From CAVSWT01 sp963731745 (GTDB lineage Bacteria > Bacteroidota > Ignavibacteria > Ignavibacteriales > Ignavibacteriaceae), in assembly GCA_963731745.1 (NCBI GenBank), contig CAVSWT010000028.1, forward strand, positions 1 through 64,000: a stretch of DNA of 64,000 bases, given 5' to 3'. This document shows positions 9,891-18,210 of the stretch, piece by piece. A model generated the notes under the pieces. The model saw only the letters and a list, made by a program, of their open reading frames with translations. It was not told where the DNA came from and ran no database searches. Both the position numbers and the translations under genes were made by a program. Position 1 is the stretch's first letter; every line of letters starts with the position of its first letter.

Positions 9891-10229
9891 TCACGAAAAA
9901 CTACTGACTGCTTCTTCCTTTGATTTAAATGATTCAAAAACTCTGTACATTCGGGTAAGTTCGAACATTGAATGAACAGCAGGTTGAAACCCGACAAGCC
10001 TTAAATCACCTTCTAATGCGGTTAATTTTTTTAAAGAGACTACAAGGGTACCAAGGAAAGTAGAATCTATAAATTCGCAGGCTGATAAATCAACTACTAT
10101 TTTTCGGCTGCCTTCATCAATTTCTGAGATTAATAAATTCTTAAACTCTTCAGCTTCCGAAAGCGTAGCACGAGGTATGTTAACCTGTATATAGGTCACT
10201 TCCCCTATTTTTTCTTTTACGCAATCCAT
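9891..10229 (-). CDS. STAS-domain anti-sigma factor antagonist (SpoIIAA/RsbV-like)
   Basis: A single STAS domain of 112 residues. The segment IVVDLSACEFIDSTFLGTLV contains the conserved Asp-Ser pair, with S56 as the predicted phosphorylation site, and is followed by LVGFQPAVHSMFELT as in SpoIIAA/RsbV. Such proteins switch partner on serine phosphorylation. No HPK/RsbW-type anti-sigma kinase is encoded nearby, so the partner kinase must be elsewhere. The gene lies between the sigma-54 regulator (30 bp upstream) and the PP2C phosphatase (73 bp downstream), which fits a shared partner-switching role. Confidence 0.88.
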   Translation of the reverse strand: MDCVKEKIGEVTYIQVNIPRATLSEAEEFKNLLISEIDEGSRKIVVDLSACEFIDSTFLGTLVVSLKKLTALEGDLRLVGFQPAVHSMFELTRMYRVFESFKSKEEAVSSFS

Positions 10230-10259
10230 AAAACTTCACCTAATTATTAATTATGTATT

Positions 10260-11642
10260 TTATTCTGACGGCCTGTTTTCAATTTTATATTTATCCATCA
10301 ATCTATATATGGTAGCTCTTCCGAGTTGAAGTTTTTTAGCAGCTTCAACTATATTGCCGTTGGTAACTTCTAATGCGTGTCTGATTGATTCCTCCTTAAG
10401 CTTTTCAAAGGGAATAATATTATCATCACTAAAAAGTGGTGCTCCCATATCTACTATCGAAGAATATTCGCCAGATTTTAAGTGAGGCGGTAAATCATCA
10501 ACATCAATTACATCATTTTCAGTTATAATTAGGCACCTTTCAATTGTATTTTCCATTTCGCGTATGTTACCAGGCCAGGAATAATCGTAAATCATCTGCA
10601 GCGCTTTTTTAGAAAATCCTTTTATATTTTTATCTAATTTTTTATTTAAAGTATCAATAAAATGATAAATAAGAACTAAAATATCTCCTTTTCTTTGACG
10701 CAATGGGGGAATGAAAATAGGAAACGAATTTAATCGATAATATAAATCTTCTCTAAATTCCTTTTGTTCAACAGCCAGTTTGAGATCTCTATTGGTTGCT
10801 GAAATAATTCTTACATCAGATTTTAATAATTCTGTTCCGCCGACTCTCTCAAATTCTTTCTGCTGAATTACACGCAGCAGTTTAGCTTGAAGCAGCATTT
10901 CTAATTCACCGACTTCATCCAAAAATAAAGTGCCTCCATCGGCTAGTTCAAACTTGCCAATCTTTCGCTGATGAGCACCTGTGAAAGATCCTTTTTCATG
11001 GCCAAACAATTCACTCTCAAGTAGTTCGCGAGGAATTGAAGCACAGTTAATTACTATAAAAGGTTTGTCTTTTCTTCTTCCGTTATAATGAATTGCCCTG
11101 GCAATTAATTCTTTACCAGTGCCGCTTTCACCGTTAATTAAAACCGTTATATCATTATTAAGAACTTTAGTAACTAATTTAAAAACTTCCTGCATTTTCC
11201 CATCTGAAGAAATGATGTTATCAAAACTATACTCTCTCTTAACATTCTCTTTTAAATTTTCAAGTTCTCTGCTGAGATCGTAACTTTTAATTGCATTTTT
11301 TATTGCAGGTTCCAGTTTCTGAATTTCAATTGGTTTTGGGAAATAATCAAATGCGCCGTAACGGATTGATTCAACTGCAACTTCTACACTTCCCTGAGCA
11401 GAAAGCATTATTACAGGCAAATTTTCATCGTACGCTTTAATTCTTTTTAAGGCCTCAAGTCCATTTAATCCGGGAAGCATAATATCAAGCAGTATTAAAT
11501 CGGGCTTCATGTTAAGCTTTTTTAAAACGTCTTCGCTGTTTGAAAATACTTCAACATCGTATTGCCACTTATCTTTTACCCAGTATGTTAATAATTTTGA
11601 GATTGCAATTTCATCGTCAACAATAAAAATTAATTTGTTCAC
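10260..11642 (-). CDS. Sigma-54-dependent response regulator, NtrC family
   Basis: A 460-residue protein with receiver, AAA+ and Fis-type HTH domains. The receiver has DDE at 9-11, phospho-acceptor D53 and K103 in FPKP. The AAA+ sigma-54 activator domain has Walker A GESGTGKE (171-178), the sigma-54 contact loop as GSFTGA (218-223) instead of the usual GAFTGA, and Walker B GGTLFLDE (236-243). The HTH is near the C-terminus (NIVEAAKKLQLGRATIYR). It activates RpoN promoters after phosphorylation. Translation starts at a GTG that overlaps the stop of the upstream kinase by 4 nt (GTGA), so the two are translationally coupled and almost certainly a cognate pair. The target promoters are not visible in the window. 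Confidence 0.93.
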   Translation of the reverse strand: MNKLIFIVDDEIAISKLLTYWVKDKWQYDVEVFSNSEDVLKKLNMKPDLILLDIMLPGLNGLEALKRIKAYDENLPVIMLSAQGSVEVAVESIRYGAFDYFPKPIEIQKLEPAIKNAIKSYDLSRELENLKENVKREYSFDNIISSDGKMQEVFKLVTKVLNNDITVLINGESGTGKELIARAIHYNGRRKDKPFIVINCASIPRELLESELFGHEKGSFTGAHQRKIGKFELADGGTLFLDEVGELEMLLQAKLLRVIQQKEFERVGGTELLKSDVRIISATNRDLKLAVEQKEFREDLYYRLNSFPIFIPPLRQRKGDILVLIYHFIDTLNKKLDKNIKGFSKKALQMIYDYSWPGNIREMENTIERCLIITENDVIDVDDLPPHLKSGEYSSIVDMGAPLFSDDNIIPFEKLKEESIRHALEVTNGNIVEAAKKLQLGRATIYRLMDKYKIENRPSE

Positions 11643-12823
11643 TTAAAATCCCTAACTTTGTTAAACTTTTGTGGTTTTGGTAATTTTACCAAGCATGTAG
11701 TTCCTTGACCAAGCTGGCTATCAATTTTAATAAATCCTTTATGCATATCTAAAATATGTTTTACAAAAACCAATCCCAAACCAGTTCCTGATATTTCTGC
11801 ACCAGGCCGGCTGACTCTATAAAATTTTTCAAAAATGTGTGGAATATCTTCTTCGGGTATTCCAGCGCCAGTATCAACAATAATGATTTCAACCTCTTTA
11901 TAAAGGTTGGTTACAAATATACTTATTCTTCCCTTCTTTTTTGTAAATTTTATTGCATTATCAAGTAATTCTTTAAATACTTGTTCAATTTTTGCTGCAT
12001 CAGCATTTATAATGATACTCTCATCCGGAATTTCAGTATTCAGAGTGATGCCGTTTGCTTGAATCATTTCATATTTTGAATCTATCAATTCAATCAATAA
12101 TTTTACAATATCAAATTCGCTTCTATATAATTCAATCAGGTTGCCTTCTACTTTTGTTATATCCAAAACATCATTTATTAAATGTGCAAGCCTTTTCCCT
12201 TCATTTAAAATTACATTATTAAATTCATCTCTCAATTCCGGAGTCATTCCCGGATCATTGGAGATGGTTTCTGAGAATCCAATAATTGAGGCAAGCGGTG
12301 TGCGTAATTCATGAGAGACATTTGAGATAAATTCATTCTTCAGTCGATTGAGTTCATCTAATAATGCTTTTTTTTGACGCGATCTACTCCTCTCGATTGC
12401 AAGCAATCTGTTTGCTTCATCAAGTCGGGCAGAATTTAATAAATCTCTTTCTTCAATTATTTTCTGAGGGTTTAAATTTTTACCGACACCAATCATTCCA
12501 AATAATTTATTTTTTCTATACAGTCCTTTACAATTAATTTCGAAATGAATTTCTTTTCCAAATTTGCTTAGTAAAATTACGCTAAAGGATACTAGTAATT
12601 TTGAATTCAAAATTTTTTGAAAAGCTTTCGCAGTATTATTTTTATCTTTTGGAGAAACTATATCAAAGAAATGCTTCCCAATTAATTCTTCGTTTATATA
12701 TTCAATTAGGGTTGGACCATATTCATTAGTCGAAACGATAATTCCATTTTGATCGAGCTCAAATAGCAGATCTTCATCTGCTTCAAAAAAAGCTTTTAGC
12801 TTAATTTCATATTCATTTGGCAA
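11639..12823 (-). CDS. PAS-domain histidine kinase
   Basis: A soluble 394-residue sensor kinase with no membrane segments. The PAS domain (about 8-118) is followed by a coiled linker, HisKA with SHELRTPL (phospho-acceptor H171), and HATPase_c with the N box (DNAIKF), G1 (DTGAGIP), F box (FEKFYR) and G2 (GTGLGLV). It senses an intracellular signal through PAS and should phosphorylate the coupled sigma-54 regulator. The start is a TTG at 12823 without a clear Shine-Dalgarno and with no in-frame ATG just upstream, so the exact start is uncertain. It is the first gene of the four-gene cassette. Confidence 0.92.
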   Translation of the reverse strand: MPNEYEIKLKAFFEADEDLLFELDQNGIIVSTNEYGPTLIEYINEELIGKHFFDIVSPKDKNNTAKAFQKILNSKLLVSFSVILLSKFGKEIHFEINCKGLYRKNKLFGMIGVGKNLNPQKIIEERDLLNSARLDEANRLLAIERSRSRQKKALLDELNRLKNEFISNVSHELRTPLASIIGFSETISNDPGMTPELRDEFNNVILNEGKRLAHLINDVLDITKVEGNLIELYRSEFDIVKLLIELIDSKYEMIQANGITLNTEIPDESIIINADAAKIEQVFKELLDNAIKFTKKKGRISIFVTNLYKEVEIIIVDTGAGIPEEDIPHIFEKFYRVSRPGAEISGTGLGLVFVKHILDMHKGFIKIDSQLGQGTTCLVKLPKPQKFNKVRDFK

Positions 12824-13197
12824 GCCATTAATTATATTCGAATTTTTGCCGGCTGAATTAGTTAATACTTTTCGTGTTGATTTAGTTTTTATAACGTTTT
12901 CCCTAAATAATACATATATATCTATAGAAGAATGTAAGTTTTTTTAAAAAATTTTATAATTTGAAAATAGGATGTTTTTGATATTAAATCAATTTGAGAA
13001 TAATAATACGAATGACAAAAAATTAGTCAATAAGGACAATTCTATAATTGACAAAATGCTCAATTCAACTGAAGAAAGAGTATATCTTTTTCTGAATAAT
13101 TTGGATTTTCAGCGTACACAACCTTTTTTAAATTTGAATTTATAGATTTTAGTAAGCGAATCTTTTTTTTTATAACAATTCTCACTTATTTTAATTC
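12824..13197. other. 374-bp intergenic region between the kinase and CDF genes
   Basis: An AT-rich divergent spacer that should hold the promoters of both flanking genes. I could not identify a convincing TTGnnn-17-TATATT promoter or a sigma-54 -24/-12 site. A 57-codon frame (ATG 12972 to TAG 13145, plus strand) exists. It has no properly spaced Shine-Dalgarno and no recognisable family, so I do not call it as a gene. Confidence 0.5.
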
Positions 13198-14049
13198 ATG
13201 GCGAAAATTTTAAAACGTGCAACTTCACTTTCATTAGCTACCAATATATTCCTTTTCTTAATTAAAGGATTCATCGGAATTATGTCCAATTCAATTGCAG
13301 TAATTTCCGATGCAGTAAACTCGCTTACTGATATTGTCTCTTCAGCAGCAATAATGTATAGCGTGCATGTTTCCTTGAAACAACCTGACGACGAACATCA
13401 ATTCGGGCATCATGCGGCTCAACCGATCGCTGTTTTTATTATTGCACTATTTTCTGCTATTGTTGGAATCGAAATAATAAAGGAATCTATTAAAAGAATA
13501 ATTGATCCAACTAGTTCCGTAATTTCATGGCCGGTCTATTTAGTATTACTTCTTACGATAGTTATAAAATTAATTTTAATGCGTTACCAGTCAAATGTAG
13601 GCAAAGCATTTAAAAGTCCAGGATTAAAGGCAAGCGCAGTTGACAGTATGAACGATGTTCTAGCATCATTTCTTTCTTTGATTGGTGTTGCAGGGATAGA
13701 ATTTGGTTATCCAAGACTAGACGGAATATTCGGGATCTTCATTGCATTTGTAATTTTCAAATCAGGGTATGAAGTCGCGATGGAAAATATAAATTATCTT
13801 ATGGGAAGAGCTGCTGATGAAAAAATAATTTTAGAAATTGCTAATAAGGCACTAAAAGTAAAAGGAGTAAAAGGCATCCATGATTTAAAGTCGCATTATG
13901 TTGGGAATAAATTTCATGTTGAAATTCATGTGGAAGTAGATAAAAATGAAACAACCAAAATCTCTCACGAAACTGGAGTAGACGTAAGAAACGAAATATT
14001 AAAATTACCGGATATTACTCAAGTTTTTGTCCATATCGACCCGGTCTGA
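13198..14049 (+). CDS. Cation diffusion facilitator (FieF/CzcD-type metal efflux)
   Basis: A 283-residue inner-membrane protein with the CDF transmembrane domain (about residues 10-200, six helices) and the cytoplasmic C-terminal ferredoxin-like domain (about 205-283). Likely metal ligands are in SDAVNSLTD (37-45), HQFGHHAAQ (67-75) and DSMNDVLASF (the equivalent of the helix V D-x3-D site). The C-terminal domain has HDLKSHYVG and HVEIHVEVD. These proteins export divalent metals such as Zn, Fe, Mn or Co in exchange for protons; the exact metal cannot be read from the sequence. Two micro-lipoprotein genes and a small membrane protein follow on the same strand. Confidence 0.93.
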   Translation: MAKILKRATSLSLATNIFLFLIKGFIGIMSNSIAVISDAVNSLTDIVSSAAIMYSVHVSLKQPDDEHQFGHHAAQPIAVFIIALFSAIVGIEIIKESIKRIIDPTSSVISWPVYLVLLLTIVIKLILMRYQSNVGKAFKSPGLKASAVDSMNDVLASFLSLIGVAGIEFGYPRLDGIFGIFIAFVIFKSGYEVAMENINYLMGRAADEKIILEIANKALKVKGVKGIHDLKSHYVGNKFHVEIHVEVDKNETTKISHETGVDVRNEILKLPDITQVFVHIDPV

Positions 14050-14135
14050 TTTTGTCAAAGCAAAAAAATTTTATTGACTTTAAGTATTTAGAAATCTATT
14101 TTCATATCAATCCAAATAAATTTAGGAGAATTATA

Positions 14136-14219
14136 ATGTTGAAATATAAAATTATTCATTATACAATTTTATTATTAACATTTCTTTTCCTTTCAGGTTG
14201 TGAAAGTTGGTGTAACTAA
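14136..14219 (+). CDS. Micro-lipoprotein 1 (27 aa, lipobox LFLSGC)
   Basis: An ATG at 14136 with AGGAG 7 nt upstream opens a 27-codon frame: a basic/aromatic N-terminus, a hydrophobic core (TILLLTFLFL), a perfect lipobox LSGC, and only ESWCN after the lipid-bearing Cys. The mature product would be the hexapeptide CESWCN, which should be lipidated. A second, similar micro-gene follows 30 bp downstream with the same Cys-x2-aromatic-Cys-Asn layout, so chance is unlikely. It is too short for normal gene callers. The function is unknown. Entericidin-like toxic lipopeptides and pheromone-type lipoprotein peptides are analogies only. Confidence 0.55.
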   Translation: MLKYKIIHYTILLLTFLFLSGCESWCN

Positions 14220-14249
14220 ACTCTAAATCATTTTTGCAAGAAAGGCAAT

Positions 14250-14339
14250 ATGAAAGCAAAATTACTTTATGCAATAATCGCTATTTCTTTACTGTTATTA
14301 TCTGGTTGTGATGCATTTTGTAACCATGTTACAGGTTGA
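14250..14339 (+). CDS. Micro-lipoprotein 2 (29 aa, lipobox LLSGC)
   Basis: An ATG at 14250, preceded by AGAAAGG, opens 29 codons: MKAK, a hydrophobic core (LLYAIIAISLLLL), the lipobox LSGC and a 10-residue mature peptide CDAFCNHVTG. It shares GC-acidic-x-aromatic-CN with micro-lipoprotein 1. This suggests a tandem duplication under selection for the two cysteines and the aromatic residue. Both sit between a metal-efflux CDF gene and a four-helix membrane protein; a metal- or envelope-related role is an inference from position only. Confidence 0.55.
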   Translation: MKAKLLYAIIAISLLLLSGCDAFCNHVTG

Positions 14340-14370
14340 TTAGAAATCCTCTCATAAATAAATTCTTTGA

Positions 14371-14742
14371 ATGATTAAGCGGCCGCGTTCCATTACATAC
14401 CTAAGCTGGTTGTTTATTATTGTAGGAATTCTATCACTAATTGGCGGCTTCTTAGAATTAACAGATGCACACATAACTCAAGGTTTTACTGAAATTTCTT
14501 TAGCCGCAATTATCAGAATTCTAGCAATAGTTTCCGGGGTGTTTATGCTTAAGGGCTTTAATTGGGCACGCTGGCTGCTCGTTGTGTGGTTAATTTTTCA
14601 TGTCATTTATAGTTTTTCACACTCAATATATGAAGTGCTGATTCATTGCTTACTTCTTATTCTAGTCTCTTACTTTCTTTTTAGAAAAGATGTAAATATT
14701 TTTTTTAAGAGTAGGAAAACAATTCATCCCAAATTAAATTAA
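14371..14742 (+). CDS. Small four-helix membrane protein, unknown function
   Basis: A 123-residue protein with an N-terminal KRPRSITYLSWLFIIVGI segment and about four transmembrane helices (roughly 9-28, 43-62, 64-84 and 86-104), ending in a basic tail. Proteins with this RPxSI...L...G...L opening are common, uncharacterised small membrane proteins. It follows micro-lipoprotein 2 by 31 bp on the same strand and converges with the DUF4175-like gene. No catalytic residues are visible. Confidence 0.65.
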   Translation: MIKRPRSITYLSWLFIIVGILSLIGGFLELTDAHITQGFTEISLAAIIRILAIVSGVFMLKGFNWARWLLVVWLIFHVIYSFSHSIYEVLIHCLLLILVSYFLFRKDVNIFFKSRKTIHPKLN

Positions 14743-14781
14743 ACGATCCAATTAGATAATTAATATCCAATTTATTTTTCG

Positions 14782-17700
14782 TCACTGATTTACAGAATTT
14801 TCTTTTTGTAAAGCCTCGTAATATTTTCTAATTAGCTGTTCATAATCTCTCGTATAGCCTTCGTTAATAGCTCTATTCAATTCATCTCTAATCTTATCTT
14901 TTTCTTTTTGAGAAGATAAATTTAATTCTCCCGGAGATTGACGCACAAAATTCTTTCCTGAGTTTGATTCTCTGCGTTTTTCAAAGTCTCTCTCATTAAC
15001 AGAACGTTGAGCATCCAATAGTTTTGATAAAATCCGCTCTTGCTTTTGGACTAATTGATCATCCAACTTTTCCGTCTGCATATCTGTCACTACTTCCTGC
15101 ATTTTACTTAAAACTTCGTTAAGATTTGCGGCCATACCTTTTGAAGTTCCTGATTGTTTTGCCTCCTGGTTTAATTGGTCAATAGACTTTCTAATTAATT
15201 CCTGCTGCTGCGCCAACTTTTGAAGCTGTGCCTGCTGATGCATGCTCATCTGTCCCTGGTTTTGCATTCCCTGCTGAAGCTGCTGAGTTAAATTATTTAA
15301 TTGCATTTGCTGCTGAGATAATTTACCAAGCTGCTGCATTAGCGACATCATACCGCCCTTGCCGCCGCCTTGCATCATTGATTCCATTGAACCTTTCATC
15401 AAAGACGCAGCTTCATTTAAGGATTTCATTGCTTCACCTTGGCTTGATGAAGCCATGCTTCCATTTCTATTTTGCATTGATTGAATTGACTGTTCCATTT
15501 GTTTTTTTGCATCTCCCAAGGATTTTCCCATTTCGGGAGTTATTGCAAAAGTTTTTTGGGAAAGTGCGGACATCTGCTGAAGCAGTTTTTCAAGATTTCT
15601 TGAAATGTCATTTTGCTTTTGCGCATTTTCCTCAAATGATGAAGAAGTTTGATCGAGATTCTCAGATTTCTTTTTTAATTCCTCTTCCTGCTTAGAAAGA
15701 CTAATTAAATTATCAAGCATCTTCATCATATCAGTAAATGCCTGCATTTGATTTTGCTGTTTAATTGATTCCTGAAGCTGTTTCATCAACTGGCTCATTT
15801 GCTTCATATTTTTGCTCACTTGAGATTGATTCTGCTGAGCCATTTGTTTCTGATTCTCTTGAATATTTTGTGAAGCTTCATTTGATTTTTCCTGGTTTTC
15901 CTGCTTTTCAAATTCATCTTTCATCTTTGCGAGTTCGTCTTTCGGCATGTCTTCAAATGACTTCATTTTTTCTTCAAGCTTTTTTAGTTCCTCATTAAAT
16001 TTATCCAGGTCTTTAGAGATTTCATCTTGTTTATTACTTAAGTCATCTTTTTCAGTTTGGCTAGATAAATCATTTTCATTTGTTTCTTTCTCTAGATTAT
16101 TTTGTTTATCAGTCATCTGTTCACTACGTTTTAACAATTCATCAACTTTCTGTTCAATTTGAATTCTCTTTAATAAATTTAAAGTCCTCTCAATACTCTT
16201 TTGAAATTTTTCTTCATCAAGTTTCATATTCTCCATTGCTTGCTGCATTTGATTGCGGTCAAGTTTTTGCAGCATACTCTGCATTCTATCCATAAGCTTT
16301 TGCATCTCTTCACTGCTTAATTCTTTCATCAAGTTTTGCAGTTCCATATATTTTTCCAGAGTCTCTTTTGACAAAAGATTATTTTGCTGTAAATCCTGCT
16401 GCATTTTTGTCATCTGGTCATTAACTTTTTCAGTCTTCTTTTGTAAATCTTTAAACTGATCCAGACTTTTTTCAATTTTTTGTTTTTCTTCCCAGGTTAA
16501 TTCTTTTGAGTCCTTCTTTAAATCCTGATCAATTTTTTCAAGATTGTTTTTCAGCTCATCTGCTTGTTTTAATATCTCCTTCAAGTCTTCTTCTGATTGA
16601 GATTGGGTATTGTCCGCTTTTGCTAGTATTTCATCAAGAGATGGAACACGAACATTAAACGAAGGTGATTTGGTTGACTTAGGCCCACTTATTACATCAT
16701 TGTCAAAAATTTCAAGATAATATGTTACGATATCATCAACAGCTAAATTGAGATCCGAAAGATTCCATATATAGTTCACATCATTTTCTTTGTTATTTCT
16801 AGTTAAAGGAATTTCAATAGAACTATAATTTTTTTGCGGAGGTTCATATTTGGATGCTGCCAATCTGTACTTCAAAAGAAGTTTTGTAAAGCCATAATCA
16901 TCTGTCACTTTTAAGAACAGCGGAAGCCGGTTATCGTTGGCAAGTGTTACATCTTTATTTGGTTCAAGTACTTCAATAGTAGGATAAGCATCTGTCAACG
17001 CTTTAATGTTATAGGTTATAGGATATAAGTTATTATTTCCGCTTTCATCAGTAAGAATAATTTTATAATCATTATCCTTTCTAATTATAAATTTAACTTC
17101 GGCAATTTTTTCGTGAACATTTAACTCCACCTTAGTGGAATCACTGAATCGCAGCTCAGCATTTTTTATAATTTTGGTGGAACTAATCTTCATATCCACT
17201 GTACTTCCAATCAACGCAGTTATATTCCCATTATCGCTTAGAATTACAGGAGGTATTTTCGAATAAGATGGAGAGATTATTTTAACATCTATGTTTTTGA
17301 TAATAGGATGATCAATTACATCAATTTTAAAATCATCACTTTTAATATTTTCCGCTTCAGCAAAATATTTAAAAGAATTTCTTACGGCTTTTTTTTCAAA
17401 ATGGAAATCACCTGTCGAATCTGAAGTTAGATTCTGCATTTCATAATCAGTCTGATCTTCCGATTTTATAGCAAGAGAAATATTATTAAGCTTTGCTCCT
17501 TTAACTTTCACAGTTAATAAAATATCATCACCCTTAGTAATTTCAGAATTTCCTGGAAAGACTTCAAAAGAAAATTTTTGAGGAGCTATAAATTCTGTAT
17601 TAAAGTTGACCAGTCGAGTTGCAGCAGAATTAATGCCCGGAGCAAACGTAATTAACCCGGAGACAATTAAAATAATTCCTATCAAATAAAGAAAAAGATT

Positions 17701-18174
17701 TTTGGATCTATTAAAATTTATAATTGATTCAAATTGAATATTTTTACTTTTCTCATAAACATTTTTAAAAGCTGCATCAATTAAGGGAACAGAATAATAA
17801 TTGTTTCCGTTGGAGATTGAAACAAGCTGCATCGCATTTAACAAATCGTCTTTAATGACTGGAAAGTTTTTGCCGACTTTTCCTGCCACGTTTAAATAGT
17901 TTGTCCTTCGGAATACATTAAAATATCGTAACGCAGGAATTATGAATAAAAATACTAGACTTCCTATTGCAAGAAGTAAAAAGATCAAAAATAAAATTGT
18001 ACGTACAGCAGAGGAGAAATGAAAAACAAATTCAAAAAAAGTGAAACAAATGAAAGTCAGCAAACCGATAATTAGTGCGGTTTGAATCCCCATTGAAGAA
18101 AACAGTGCATATTCTTTCTTTGTTAACTTTTCAAGCTTATTTATAATCTCTTTATAAAAAACAGAATCTTTCAT
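14782..18174 (-). CDS. DUF4175-like membrane-anchored coiled-coil protein
   Basis: A giant protein of 1130 residues. Two hydrophobic segments near the N-terminus (about 27-48 and 57-78) and a third near 160-182 anchor it. Residues 190-510 look like extracytoplasmic beta-rich domains. The rest (about 510-1130) is low-complexity, Lys/Glu/Gln/Met-rich coiled coil, including runs such as QMQLNNLTQQLQQGMQNQGQ. The N-terminal region (FRRTNYLNVAGKVG, IKDDLLNAMQL) resembles the DUF4175 family of Bacteroidota. Its partner DUF4159 protein is encoded 36 bp upstream on the same strand. The function is unknown; related clusters often contain MoxR ATPase and vWA genes, which are absent here. Many antisense frames overlap it because of its codon bias and are not genes. 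Confidence 0.75.
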   Translation of the reverse strand: MKDSVFYKEIINKLEKLTKKEYALFSSMGIQTALIIGLLTFICFTFFEFVFHFSSAVRTILFLIFLLLAIGSLVFLFIIPALRYFNVFRRTNYLNVAGKVGKNFPVIKDDLLNAMQLVSISNGNNYYSVPLIDAAFKNVYEKSKNIQFESIINFNRSKNLFLYLIGIILIVSGLITFAPGINSAATRLVNFNTEFIAPQKFSFEVFPGNSEITKGDDILLTVKVKGAKLNNISLAIKSEDQTDYEMQNLTSDSTGDFHFEKKAVRNSFKYFAEAENIKSDDFKIDVIDHPIIKNIDVKIISPSYSKIPPVILSDNGNITALIGSTVDMKISSTKIIKNAELRFSDSTKVELNVHEKIAEVKFIIRKDNDYKIILTDESGNNNLYPITYNIKALTDAYPTIEVLEPNKDVTLANDNRLPLFLKVTDDYGFTKLLLKYRLAASKYEPPQKNYSSIEIPLTRNNKENDVNYIWNLSDLNLAVDDIVTYYLEIFDNDVISGPKSTKSPSFNVRVPSLDEILAKADNTQSQSEEDLKEILKQADELKNNLEKIDQDLKKDSKELTWEEKQKIEKSLDQFKDLQKKTEKVNDQMTKMQQDLQQNNLLSKETLEKYMELQNLMKELSSEEMQKLMDRMQSMLQKLDRNQMQQAMENMKLDEEKFQKSIERTLNLLKRIQIEQKVDELLKRSEQMTDKQNNLEKETNENDLSSQTEKDDLSNKQDEISKDLDKFNEELKKLEEKMKSFEDMPKDELAKMKDEFEKQENQEKSNEASQNIQENQKQMAQQNQSQVSKNMKQMSQLMKQLQESIKQQNQMQAFTDMMKMLDNLISLSKQEEELKKKSENLDQTSSSFEENAQKQNDISRNLEKLLQQMSALSQKTFAITPEMGKSLGDAKKQMEQSIQSMQNRNGSMASSSQGEAMKSLNEAASLMKGSMESMMQGGGKGGMMSLMQQLGKLSQQQMQLNNLTQQLQQGMQNQGQMSMHQQAQLQKLAQQQELIRKSIDQLNQEAKQSGTSKGMAANLNEVLSKMQEVVTDMQTEKLDDQLVQKQERILSKLLDAQRSVNERDFEKRRESNSGKNFVRQSPGELNLSSQKEKDKIRDELNRAINEGYTRDYEQLIRKYYEALQKENSVNQ

Positions 18175-18210
18175 TCTTAAAATTTTGATTTTTGACTTAT
18201 TAAATTTGAC

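Noticed and set aside
12972..13145. 57-codon ORF upstream of the CDF gene
   Set aside because: GG directly abuts the ATG rather than forming a properly spaced Shine-Dalgarno, the translation is Asn-rich and matches no family I know; chance ORF in AT-rich spacer is as likely.
15228..16459. Several long plus-strand frames opposite the DUF4175-like gene
   Set aside because: They are antisense shadows created by the repetitive Gln/Lys/Glu-rich codons of the real gene; their translations are Phe/Ser-rich with no domains or ribosome binding sites.
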